From contig JAIRVA010000129.1 in the NCBI GenBank assembly GCA_031254155.1, positions 1 to 13,429 on the forward strand: a stretch of DNA of 13,429 nucleotides. The letters run 5' to 3'. Below the pieces are notes generated by a model that was given only the letters and a program-made list of their open reading frames with translations, did not search any database and was not told the DNA's origin. Position 1 is the first letter of the stretch; each line of letters opens with the position of its first letter. Of the stretch, positions 1 through 8,500 are shown piece after piece. Made by a program: the position numbers and the translations under genes. Source of the stretch: Propionibacteriaceae bacterium (GTDB lineage Bacteria > Actinomycetota > Actinomycetes > Propionibacteriales > Propionibacteriaceae).

Positions 1-1
1 C

Positions 2-496
2 GTCAACCTCTCGGCCCTGCCCGCCCACATCCGGGGCCAGGCCCTCGTCATCCCTTCCCGCCAGATCGTCCCCGACGACCGCAAAGCCGCCGCCGCGTAC
101 GAGACCAAGGAAACCGAGGCGGTCGAACGCCGGGCCGTCGACCTCGTGCTCACGGCCGAACGCACCCTGGGCCGTACCCCCGTCGAGATGGACCACTGGA
201 ACCCCGGCTACGACATCCGCTCCACCGACCCCGACGGCCGGGTCTACTTCATCGAGGTCAAAGGCCGCATCCAAGGCGCGACCACCTTCTGCATCACCGC
301 CAACGAAGTCGCTGTCGCCCAGACCCAAGGCGACCGCCACCGCCTCGCCCTCGTCGCCGTCGACCCCGACGACCCAGCCAAAGACGAGGTACGGTACGTG
401 ACGACAACCTTCGCCCACCTCGACCCGATGAGCCCCACCCGTTCTGCCAACGAAGACTGGCACGCCTACTGGTCTCGCGGAGGCGACCCCCGATGA
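2..496 (+). CDS. C-terminal part of a DUF3883 (NOV_C) protein, probably an SNF2-type helicase (5' end outside window)
   Basis: The frame is open from base 2 to the TGA at 494-496, giving 164 residues with no start that looks genuine (the GTG at 146 lies inside the domain), so the gene enters from the left. The visible part matches the DUF3883 / NO VEIN C-terminal domain: an acidic-basic helix (ETEAVERRAVDLVL), then NPGYDIRS, then FIEVKGR. Asp71 (212-214), Glu85 (254-256) and Lys87 (260-262) of the fragment make a D-x13-E-x-K pattern like a PD-(D/E)XK nuclease core. In known clusters with DUF1156 and DUF499 genes this domain forms the tail of a long SNF2/DEAD-type helicase; that the missing part is a helicase is inference from context. 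It is the first visible gene of the defence run, 44 bases before the nuclease gene. Confidence 0.8.
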   Translation, partial: VNLSALPAHIRGQALVIPSRQIVPDDRKAAAAYETKETEAVERRAVDLVLTAERTLGRTPVEMDHWNPGYDIRSTDPDGRVYFIEVKGRIQGATTFCITANEVAVAQTQGDRHRLALVAVDPDDPAKDEVRYVTTTFAHLDPMSPTRSANEDWHAYWSRGGDPR

Positions 497-537
497 ACCG
501 TTATTCAGAAATTGTCCGACTCGTACGAGAGGATTGA
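493..537 (+). CDS. Possible 14-residue coupling or leader peptide
   Basis: The ATG at 493-495 overlaps the TGA of the preceding gene (ATGA) and has GGAGG at 479-483, nine bases upstream. It reads MNRYSEIVRLVRED and stops at TGA 535-537. The nuclease gene starts three bases later at GTG 541 in the same reading frame. Ribosomes finishing the upstream gene could be passed through this mini-ORF to the nuclease, or the stop could split off an older N-terminal extension. No known peptide is recognised and chance is possible. Confidence 0.25.
   Translation: MNRYSEIVRLVRED
520..529 (+). repeat. 10-bp palindrome CTCGTACGAG upstream of the first nuclease gene
   Basis: A perfect 10-base palindrome lies 11 bases before the GTG start at 541 and overlaps the ribosome-binding site GAGAGG (527-532). 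It could be a small operator or a hairpin limiting translation, but at this length chance is a fair explanation. Confidence 0.3.
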
Positions 538-540
538 AGT

Positions 541-1611
541 GTGACCGAACGCACGATGACCTGGGAGGTGAGTCCACCGATGCTGCCGGACGTCTCCGCA
601 GACGAGGGCAGCCTGCTCGAGCGGGTGTCGGCCCTCATCGAGCAGGCGCGGCAAGCCGTCGCCACGTACACCAATGTCGCTCTCACGCTAACCTTCTGGC
701 GGATTGGTCACCTGATCGACGTGGAAGTCCTGGGCCAGCAGCGCGCTGACTACGGCCAAGAGATTTACGCCTCACTGGGGCGCGAATTGGCGACCAAGTA
801 CGGCAGGGGTTACGACGCGACCAACCTGCGCCGTATGACCCAGTTCGCCCGCTTGTTCCCCAACGAGCAGATTGTCGCCTCACTGGGGCGCGAATTGAGT
901 TGGACGCACTTCAAGAACCTCCTACCTCTCAAGTCACCCGAAGCCAGGGACTACTACGCCCAGCAGGTCTCCACCCACCGATTGAGTGTCCGGGCCTTGC
1001 AGGACCTCATCGCCCGCAAGGGATACGAACGCCGCGAGATTGCTAACACCCAGATCGGCGAGAACTCAGCCGTGCCTCTGGACACGTTTCGCGACCCGGT
1101 CTTTCTCGACACTCTCGGTCTGCACGACGCGTACCTGGAAGTCGACCTCGAAACGGCCATCGTCCGCGAGATGGAGACCTTCCTGCTCGAGGTCGGTAAA
1201 GGCTTCGCGTTCGTGGAGCGCCAGAAGCGGATGATCATCGACAACCAGGATTACCACCTAGATCTGTTGTTTTACTCGCGTCCGCTGCACCGACTTTTGG
1301 CTGTCGAGTTGAAGCTCGGCCCGTTCCGGGCCGCGAACTATGGGCAGATGAAGCTCTACTTGGCTTGGCTCAATAAACACGAACGGCAAGAAGGCGAAGA
1401 AGCCCCCATCGGTCTCATCCTGTGTCCCGAAGCCGGGCGTGAGCAGATCGAACTCCTGGAGATGCACAAGGAGGGCATTGTCGTCGCCGAGTGCTGGACC
1501 GCCCTGCCGCCGAAGCAGGAACTCGAGGATCGCCTCCAGATGATTCTGCGCAACGCCCGCGAACGCCTCGCTCGCCGCAACCTGCCCCTACCCGAGGAAG
1601 ATGACGCATGA
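541..1611 (+). CDS. DUF1016 (YhcG-type) PD-(D/E)XK nuclease domain protein, first copy
   Basis: The 356-residue protein has the two-part DUF1016 layout. The N-terminal helical domain (about residues 20-130) carries the family patterns WRIGHLID, YGRGYDATNLRRM and LSWTHF. The C-terminal nuclease-like domain (about 180-330) has Asp241 in YHLDLLFY and Glu256-x-Lys258 in AVELKLG, giving D-x14-E-x-K. DUF1016 proteins are soluble, often sit inside restriction-modification operons, and have been likened to Holliday-junction resolvases; their substrate is not settled. The GTG at 541 is chosen because GAGAGG (527-532) lies eight bases upstream; an ATG at 556 has no better site. The stop overlaps the methylase start by four bases (ATGA). 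The acidic C-terminus (LPEEDDA) contains GAGG at 1594-1597, which can serve the methylase. A DNA-cleaving role beside the methylase is inferred. Confidence 0.88.
   Translation: MTERTMTWEVSPPMLPDVSADEGSLLERVSALIEQARQAVATYTNVALTLTFWRIGHLIDVEVLGQQRADYGQEIYASLGRELATKYGRGYDATNLRRMTQFARLFPNEQIVASLGRELSWTHFKNLLPLKSPEARDYYAQQVSTHRLSVRALQDLIARKGYERREIANTQIGENSAVPLDTFRDPVFLDTLGLHDAYLEVDLETAIVREMETFLLEVGKGFAFVERQKRMIIDNQDYHLDLLFYSRPLHRLLAVELKLGPFRAANYGQMKLYLAWLNKHERQEGEEAPIGLILCPEAGREQIELLEMHKEGIVVAECWTALPPKQELEDRLQMILRNARERLARRNLPLPEEDDA
768..897 (+). repeat. 22-bp in-frame direct repeat inside the first DUF1016 gene
   Basis: The same 22 bases occur at 768-789 and 876-897, 108 bases (36 codons) apart and in the same frame; both encode ASLGREL. 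The first precedes ATKYGRG and the second SWTHFKN. Both peptides fit their places in the family, so nothing seems inserted, but identical codons at both sites suggest a local copying event or chance. Confidence 0.6.
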
Positions 1612-4451
1612 CCCACCCCCGCAAAAAGAAGCTCATCGAGGTCGGACTGCCGCTCGAGACGATCAATAAGGAGTCGGCGCGGGAGAAGTCCATCCGCCAC
1701 GGACACCCCTCGACACTGCACCTGTGGTGGGCACGCCGACCCCTGGCCACCGCCCGCGCGGTGTTGTTCGCCCAACTGGTGGACGACCCGTCGGCCCATC
1801 CCGAGGAGTTCCCGACCGAGGCGGCGCAGGACGCCGAACGGAAGCGACTGCACGAGTTGATCGAAGCGATGGTCGTGTGGGAGAACACGGCTCCCGACGC
1901 GCAGGGCATCCCGTTGCCCCGCCTGGGTCGGACGGTCTCCGGTCGGGAACTGTTCGCCATGGCCCGCGACGAGATCGCCAAGTCTAATGGTGGCACGCTG
2001 CCCGCGATCCTTGACCCGTTCGCCGGGGGCGGTACGATCCCGCTCGAAGCCCAACGTCTCGGGCTGGAGGCCCACGCCTCCGACCTCAACCCCGTGGCGG
2101 TCTTGATCAACAAGGCCCTGATCGAGATCCCACCCAAGTTCGCCGACCGTCCGCCTGTCCACCCTGGAGCGCCCGAGCGCATCGGTGGCTGGCCACGGGC
2201 GACCGGGTTAGCCGAGGACGTACGCTACTACGGCCAGTGGATGCGGGATGAAGCCTTTAAGCGGATCGGCCACCTCTACCCGAAAGTCCGCGACGACAAC
2301 GGTGTCGAGCGGACGGTGATCGCGTGGATCTGGGCACGGACGGTACGGTCGCCCAACCCCGCCAACCCCATCGAGGTACCGCTGGTCCGGTCCTGGTGGC
2401 TGGGCAAGAAGAAGGGCAAAGAAGCCTGGGTCAAGGCGTCAGTGGTTGACGGGCAGGCGCAGTACGAGGTGATGCATAATCCAGATGGACCGACCAGTGA
2501 CATGGATGGCACTCGCACTCGCCAAGGTGGAGTGTCCATTGCGGATGGTACGCCGATCTCATCGGACTGGATCAAGGCCGAAGGCACTGCCGGGCGGATG
2601 GGTGCGCACATGATCGCCGTGGTTGCAGAAGGCTCGCGAGAACGCCTTTACCTGAGTCCCTCGTCGAACCAGACGAATGCTGCCGACGTCTCCAGACCGG
2701 ATGACGTGCCCAATCAAGAACTACCATATGACCCGCGCAACGTGTGGACACCGCCCTATGGACTAACGCGATTCTCAGACTTGTTCACGAACCGGCAGCT
2801 GATGGCGATGACGACATTCAGTGATTTGGTGGCCGAAGCTCGGGAACAGGTGCTCGCCGCCGCGCTCGCTGCTGGCTTACCAGAAGGTCCCCGCCTCGAA
2901 GATAGCGGTGCGGATGCCGCTGCATATGCCGATGCGGTAGCCGTCTATCTTGGGCTTGGTATGAGCCGCACCACTGACCTGAACAACTCCCTCGCCACGT
3001 GGTCGAACTCTCGCGATCAGACGAGAAACCTCTTCGCTCGACAGGCGATACCGATGGCATGGGATTTCGTTGAGGTCAACCCTTTCGCTGGTGCTTCAGG
3101 TGACCTCGGAGTTGCTCTATCCACAACTGCCGAGGCCCTTGATCGGCTACCTGCGTGGCCATCCGGCCATGTGAACCAAGCCAATGCAGCGGCGGTCACG
3201 TTATCAGCATTGAACCTTTCCACCGATCCTCCATACTATGACAATGTTGGCTATTCAGATCTGTCGGACTTCTTCTATATGTGGCAGGAGAGAGCGCTGG
3301 GTACTGTTCTGCCAGGTGTCTTCTCGACCGTACTGACGCCCAAGGCTGATGAACTCGTCGCAAACCCGTACCGTCACGATGGCCGGGAGGGTGCTGAGAG
3401 ATTCTTCGTGGATGGCTTCAACGCAGTCTTTGCTCACATCCGTGAGGCTTACGACGGCCCCGTAGACAAGCTGTTGACTGTGTACTACGCGTACAAGCAG
3501 CAAGACTCAGACGACGACGGTACTGCCTCAACAGGCTGGCACACTCTCCTTGATGGGTTAGTCAAAACGGGTTGGGAAGTCACCTCGACGTGGCCCGTGC
3601 GCAGTGAGCGCAGAGGACGAATGCTGAGTGTCGGCACCAACGCGCTGGCGTCGTCTATCGTCTTGGCGTGTCGCCCTCGCCCAGAGGATGCACCAGTGAC
3701 GACCCGCCGCTCGCTCTTGGCCTCCCTAAAACAAGAGCTGCCAAACGAGTTGCGAACGATGATGCAGGGCGCGGTCGCCCCGGTGGACTTGGCACAGGCG
3801 GCGATTGGCCCGGGTATGAGCATCTTCTCCCGGTACTCCCGCGTACGCGAACCGGATGGTTCGGACATGTCCGTCCGCGATGCCTTGTCGCTGATCAACG
3901 AGACACTGGATCAGGTGATGGACGAGCAGGAGTCTGACTTCGATCCCGAAACCCGGTTCGCGGTCAAGTGGTACCGCACGTACGGTTGGTCGACCGAGTC
4001 CTCCGGCACGGCGGACACGCTGGCCCGAGCGACGGGCACGTCGCCCATAGCGCTGGAGCGCGGAGGCATCTTCGGAGCCAAGGGCGGCAAGGCGAATCTG
4101 CTCTCACCCACAGTGCTGGAGGGTGACTGGGATCCTGAGGCGGATGCTCACGTGAGCGTGTGGGAAGCCACCGTTCGCTTGGCGGCGATCATGGCGAAAG
4201 ACGGCGCCGAGAAGGTGGCCACCTTGCTGCCCGCCGTCGCCAGCAAGGTATCCCTGGATGCCGTGAAGGAACTGGGCTTCCTGTTGTTCCACGAGGCCGA
4301 GAAGAAGCGCGACACCCAGGACGCAATCCTGTTCAACGGCCTAGTCTCGGCCTGGGGTGACCTGGCAAGCCAGGCCCGGCGGATCGCCGCCGACGCGTCC
4401 CGCCCGAAGGCGCGGCAGGATACGCTCGACTTCGACGGGAGGGCTGAGTGA
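1608..4451 (+). CDS. DUF1156-domain adenine-specific (N6) DNA methyltransferase
   Basis: A 947-residue COG1743-type methylase. The N-terminal DUF1156 segment is clear (ETINKESAREKS, then HPSTLHLWWARRPLATARA, about residues 12-55). SAM-binding motif I is DPFAGGGTIPLEA (Asp136-Ala148), followed by the acidic loop SDLNPVAV. Catalytic motif IV DPPYYDN is at Asp540-Asn546. Some 400 residues between motifs I and IV are typical of this family and probably include target recognition. DPPY indicates amino methylation, almost certainly of adenine. The ATG at 1608 overlaps the previous stop (ATGA), so translation is probably coupled. Likely role: marking host DNA for the surrounding defence genes; such methylases occur in BREX- and DISARM-like systems. 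GC content is uneven: hand counts give 73% at 1741-1800 and 4381-4440 but 48-53% at 2461-2520 and 3181-3300, suggesting an exchanged central part. Confidence 0.92.
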   Translation: MTHPRKKKLIEVGLPLETINKESAREKSIRHGHPSTLHLWWARRPLATARAVLFAQLVDDPSAHPEEFPTEAAQDAERKRLHELIEAMVVWENTAPDAQGIPLPRLGRTVSGRELFAMARDEIAKSNGGTLPAILDPFAGGGTIPLEAQRLGLEAHASDLNPVAVLINKALIEIPPKFADRPPVHPGAPERIGGWPRATGLAEDVRYYGQWMRDEAFKRIGHLYPKVRDDNGVERTVIAWIWARTVRSPNPANPIEVPLVRSWWLGKKKGKEAWVKASVVDGQAQYEVMHNPDGPTSDMDGTRTRQGGVSIADGTPISSDWIKAEGTAGRMGAHMIAVVAEGSRERLYLSPSSNQTNAADVSRPDDVPNQELPYDPRNVWTPPYGLTRFSDLFTNRQLMAMTTFSDLVAEAREQVLAAALAAGLPEGPRLEDSGADAAAYADAVAVYLGLGMSRTTDLNNSLATWSNSRDQTRNLFARQAIPMAWDFVEVNPFAGASGDLGVALSTTAEALDRLPAWPSGHVNQANAAAVTLSALNLSTDPPYYDNVGYSDLSDFFYMWQERALGTVLPGVFSTVLTPKADELVANPYRHDGREGAERFFVDGFNAVFAHIREAYDGPVDKLLTVYYAYKQQDSDDDGTASTGWHTLLDGLVKTGWEVTSTWPVRSERRGRMLSVGTNALASSIVLACRPRPEDAPVTTRRSLLASLKQELPNELRTMMQGAVAPVDLAQAAIGPGMSIFSRYSRVREPDGSDMSVRDALSLINETLDQVMDEQESDFDPETRFAVKWYRTYGWSTESSGTADTLARATGTSPIALERGGIFGAKGGKANLLSPTVLEGDWDPEADAHVSVWEATVRLAAIMAKDGAEKVATLLPAVASKVSLDAVKELGFLLFHEAEKKRDTQDAILFNGLVSAWGDLASQARRIAADASRPKARQDTLDFDGRAE

Positions 4452-4481
4452 CGGCCCGAACCACCTTGTCAGATACGCTTC

Positions 4482-4510
4482 CAATTGTGCAGTCACTAAC
4501 TGCACAATTG
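4482..4510. repeat. Perfect inverted repeat (12-bp arms, 5-base loop) upstream of the second nuclease gene
   Basis: Arm one is CAATTGTGCAGT (4482-4493), the spacer CACTA (4494-4498), arm two ACTGCACAATTG (4499-4510), with no mismatch. It fills much of the short gap after the methylase stop (4449-4451) and ends just before the ribosome-binding site of the next gene. There is no T-run after it, so it is not an ordinary intrinsic terminator. It could be an operator for a dimeric repressor (a TANNNT box, TACGCT, lies at 4474-4479), an mRNA hairpin controlling the nuclease, or a cruciform-forming DNA target. Confidence 0.85.
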
Positions 4511-4519
4511 AACCATGTT

Positions 4520-4523
4520 GGAG
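4520..4523 (+). promoter_or_regulatory. Ribosome-binding site GGAG favouring the ATG at 4530
   Basis: GGAG lies six bases before the ATG at 4530, an ideal spacing. The upstream in-frame ATG at 4515 is preceded only by the repeat arm and AACC, with no Shine-Dalgarno match, so it is the less likely start. Confidence 0.6.
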
Positions 4524-4529
4524 ATTCCC

Positions 4530-5567
4530 ATGCTGATCAATGAGCCTGACTACCTGACCCTTCTGACGGACATCAAGTCCCAGATTGAGGCGGCGCGTCA
4601 GGCGACTGTCCGAGCCATGAACACCGGCCTCGTCGTGCTCTACTGGAACATCGGGCGGGTGATCGATGAGCGCAGCGAGTGGGGCAACAAGTTCATCGAA
4701 ACCCTGGCCCGCGATATCCGCACCGCCTACCCCGACATCCGGGGGTTCTCGGTCAGGAATCTGAAGTACATGGTGCGCTTCGCGCGGGAGTACCCGGACC
4801 TCGGAAAAGTGCAACCGCTGGTTGCACTTTTGCCGTGGGCCAGCCATCTCGTACTCCTGGACAAGGTCCGAGACCCGCTGGCTAGGGGCTGGTACATCGA
4901 GCAAGCAGCCGCGAACCACTGGTCGAAGCGAGGCCTGATGGACCGCGTCGAGCACCAAGTGTACGAACGTCAAGCGTTACCATCCAAGACGACCAATTTT
5001 GACGAGCGCCTGCCCGAGCTTCAGGCCGAGCAGGCGGCCGAGACGCTGCGCGACCCCTACTTGTTCGACTTCGTTTCCTACCGGCACGGCATGGTGGAGC
5101 GAGAGATCGAGAACGAGTTGGTGCGCCACATCACCGAGTTCCTCATAGAGCTTGGCACTGGGTTCGCCTTCGTCGGCCAGCAGTACCGGATCGAGGTCGA
5201 GGGCGAGGACTTCTACATCGACTTGCTCTTCTACCACATCAAGCTCCGTTGCTATATCGTCATCGAGCTAAAGGCTGGCCGGTTCAAGCCCGAGTATGCG
5301 GGCAAGCTCAATTTCTATGTTTCTGCCGTGGACGCGCAGGTGGCCGACGCCTCAGACAATCCGACCATCGGCCTGCTGCTCTGCAGAGACAAGGGCGGAT
5401 TGGTGGCCGAGTACGCCTTCAAGGACATCAACAAACCCATCGGCGTCAGCGAGTACCAACTATTGGAGACGCTGCCCGAGCTATACGAAAATCTGCTGCC
5501 CTCCGTTGAGGACATCAGAACCCGCATGTCGCTGCCCGAAGACGAGGAGGACGAGTCATGGCGCTGA
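4530..5567 (+). CDS. DUF1016 (YhcG-type) PD-(D/E)XK nuclease domain protein, second copy
   Basis: The protein has 345 residues from the preferred ATG at 4530, or 350 from the ATG at 4515, which lacks a ribosome-binding site. Residue numbers here count from 4515. The N-terminal helical domain shows LYWNIGRVID, FSVRNLKYM and LLPWASHLVLL. The nuclease domain has Asp236 in YIDLLFY and Glu251-x-Lys253 in IELKAG, the same D-x14-E-x-K spacing as the first copy. The two copies align throughout the visible motifs but differ at most positions and in signature (LPWASH against LSWTH), so they are old paralogues rather than a recent duplication. The gene sits between methylase and ATPase. The acidic tail codons provide AGGAGG (5545-5550) for the next gene, whose start overlaps this stop by ten bases. 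A palindrome at 4805-4831 lies within the N-terminal domain. Its nuclease target is unknown. Confidence 0.88.
   Translation: MLINEPDYLTLLTDIKSQIEAARQATVRAMNTGLVVLYWNIGRVIDERSEWGNKFIETLARDIRTAYPDIRGFSVRNLKYMVRFAREYPDLGKVQPLVALLPWASHLVLLDKVRDPLARGWYIEQAAANHWSKRGLMDRVEHQVYERQALPSKTTNFDERLPELQAEQAAETLRDPYLFDFVSYRHGMVEREIENELVRHITEFLIELGTGFAFVGQQYRIEVEGEDFYIDLLFYHIKLRCYIVIELKAGRFKPEYAGKLNFYVSAVDAQVADASDNPTIGLLLCRDKGGLVAEYAFKDINKPIGVSEYQLLETLPELYENLLPSVEDIRTRMSLPEDEEDESWR
4805..4831. repeat. Perfect inverted repeat (12-bp arms, 3-base loop) inside the second nuclease gene
   Basis: Arm one AAAAGTGCAACC (4805-4816), loop GCT (4817-4819), arm two GGTTGCACTTTT (4820-4831), with no mismatch. It encodes KVQPLVALL (residues 98-106), a stretch that fits the family alignment without insertion, so the palindrome comes from codon choice, not from added sequence. 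It shares the GTGCA/TGCAC core and long arms with the repeat at 4482-4510. In the mRNA it would form a stable hairpin about 275 bases after the preferred start codon. Confidence 0.85.
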
Positions 5568-8500
5568 GTAACAGGGACAAAGTCAGCCGGGGTTTCGAAC
5601 TGCTAGCCGAAGGTCTGCTGGACCCGGTGGACGGGGTGATGGCGCAGGTGTTTGCTGGCCGGGCGGACTGGAACGAGGTGTGGGCTGGGCGCGATGGGCG
5701 CAGCCAGACGTTGTCCAAGACCGATCCGGCGGTACAGTTGCGGGCGATCACGGAGTTCGGGCGGGAGTTCGCGGGTACGTTGTCGCGCCCGCAGCAGGCG
5801 TACGCGTCGGAGCTGCGCCAGACCCGCAACGATTGGGCGCACAACGAGCCGTTCACGTCGGATGACACGACTAGGGCGCTAGACACGATGGAGCGTCTGC
5901 TGTTGGCGGTCAACGCCCCGGACCCGGCTGAGGAGGTCCGCAAGCTCCGGCTGGATTTGCAGCGGCAGGTGTACGAGGACTCGGCCCGGCACAAGGCGAA
6001 GGCGGCGACCGTGCGACTTGAGCCGGGTACGGGATTGAAGCCGTGGCGCGAGGTCATCCAGCCACATGACGATGTGGCGAAGGGCCAGTTCACGGCTTCG
6101 GAGTTCGCCGCCGATCTGTACCAGGTGGCGGCGGGCCAGGCGACCGCGCCCGAGTACGGCGACCCAGTCGAATTCTTCGCCCGTACGTACCTGACCGAGG
6201 GGTTGCGTGACTTGTTGTCGCGCGCGGTCCGGCGGGTCGGCGGGGACCCGAACGCCTCCCCCGTGGTGAACCTGCAGACCAACTTCGGCGGCGGCAAGAC
6301 CCACTCGATGCTCGCGTTGTATCACCTGTTCGGCGGTACGCCCGCCGCGAAGTACCCGCAGGAGGTCCAGGATCTGCTGCGGGAGAACGGCTCACCCACG
6401 CTGGAGTCACTGGGTGTGCGCCGGGTGGTGATCGTCGGCAACCGGCTGAAGGCAGGGTCGCCGCTGGTCAAGGATGATGGCACCGAGGTGTACACGATCT
6501 GGGGCGAACTGGCCTGGCAGCTGGGCGGGCGGGCAGCGTACGACCTAGTGGCCGCGGACGATGCGAACGGGACCAGCCCTGGCGTCGCGCTGCACACGTT
6601 GCTCGAGGCGTACGGTCCGGCGTTGATCTTGATCGATGAGTGGGTGGCGTACGCCCGTGACCTGGTCGGCAAGGACAACCTGCGCGCGGGGACGTTCGAC
6701 ACCCAGTTCACGTTCGCGCAGACCCTGACGGAGACGGTCGCGTCGGTGCCCGGCGCGATGCTCGTCGTATCCATCCCGGCGTCCGATAGCAGCGAGGATG
6801 GTCACGGCAACGACATCGAGATCGGCGGCAGCAACGGCCAGCTAGCGTTGAAGCGGCTGCAGAACGTGATCCGGCGGGTGGCTGACCAGTGGCGGCCGTC
6901 GACGAAGAACGAGTCGTTCGAGATTGTCCGCCGCCGCTTGTTCCAGAACCCGGATCCGACGAGTCTCACCCAGATCGGCGCGGTCGCGAAAGCGTTTGTG
7001 GCGATGTACCGGACGAAGCCGGGCGAGTTCCCCCGTGAGGCGTCGAGCACGAGTGATGACTACGAGAAACGCATCCGGTCGTCGTACCCGTTGCACCCCG
7101 AGTTGCTGGACCGGTTGTATGAGGACTGGTCGACCCTGGAGCGGTTCCAACGTACCCGTGGTGTGTTGAAACTGGTGTCGTCCATCGTGCACGAGCTGTG
7201 GGCTTCCGGGGACACGTCGCCGCTGATCCTGCCCGGTAACGTGCCGCTGGACGCGGCCAGCGTCAACACCGATCTGACGCAGTACCTGGAAGACCAGTGG
7301 AAGCCGATCATCGACCGTGACGTCGACGGCCCGACGTCGACGGCCGCGCAGATCGACAACGCCCGTACGGCGCTCGGCCAGCGGCACACCACGCGCCGGG
7401 TCGCGCGGACGATCTTCTTCGGCGCGGCCCCTAGAGCCAAGTCCACCCGCAAGGGTTTGGACAAGCAGTACGTGTGGCTCGGCACCGCCCAGCCCGGTGA
7501 TGCGCTCGGCAACTTCGCCGTCGCGCTGGAGGCGCTGGAGCAGCAGTCCACGTACTTCTACGTCGAGCAGGGCCACTACTGGTTCGACACCCAGGCTTCG
7601 GTCACCAAAACCGCCTCTGACTACGCCGAACGACTGCGGGAAGACCCAGAGATGGTGTGGAACGAGATTGTGGAGCGTCTCCGCGCCGAGGACCGCAAGC
7701 GCGGCGAGTTTGACCGCGTCCACATCGCCCCCGAGTCGTCCGGCGACATCCCCGACCTGGAAGAAACCCGGCTGGTCATCGTCCACCCGCGCCATGCGCG
7801 GCACAAGAACGACGGCGCGGAGTCTGAGGTGCACCGGTGGGTGCGTTCTGCCATCGAGGCCAAAGGTTCCGGACAGCGCGTCCACCGCAACGCGCTGGTC
7901 TTCCTGGCCGCCGACCAGGGGATGCTGGAATCGCTGGAGTCGGCCGTGCGGACGTACTTAGGTTGGAAGAAAGTCCAGGCGAGCGCCGACACGATGAACC
8001 TGACTGCGCAACAGCAACGCCAGACCGACGACTCGGTGCGCAGCAACTCGGAGACGGTGAACGACCGGTTGCGAGACACGTTCGTGTGGGCGCTGTACCC
8101 GACCCAGGACGACCCCACCCAACCGTTCACTCTGACCGTCGACAGGGTCGCCGACTCGGGCCGGTCGATGGCCGAAAAGGTCTCCGACCGGCTCAAACGC
8201 GACGCCCAACTGGTCACCACCTACGGCCCCCAAGTCCTCGGCCTCGAGTTGCACGGCAACCTGAGAAACGCCTGGCCCGACGGCCACATCAGCGTCGGCG
8301 AAGTCTGGGCGTACTTCACCCGGTACCCGTACCTGCCGAGGCTCAGCCGTCGCGCTGTGCTAGACGATGCAGTACGGCAAGCCGCGATGACGATCATGGT
8401 CGGCGACGAACGCTTTGCTTTGGCGACCAGTTATGATGTCGCGGCGGCCCGGTACGTCGGACTGGTCGTACCGCCACAACCCGGCACGACCATCCAAGTC

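Noticed and set aside
1356..2182. Long minus-strand open frames opposite the first nuclease and methylase genes.
   Set aside because: They are arginine/serine/glycine-rich readings of the complementary strand of well-supported genes, with no recognisable domain, as is common at high GC.
4466..4498. TTGTCA at 4466-4471 as a -35 box for a promoter before the second nuclease gene.
   Set aside because: No acceptable -10 hexamer at 16-18 bases; only an isolated TANNNT at 4474-4479, too weak to list as a promoter.
6842..7885. Long minus-strand frame opposite the DUF499 gene.
   Set aside because: It lies wholly within an ATPase gene with clear motifs on the other strand and shows no family signature or ribosome-binding site.
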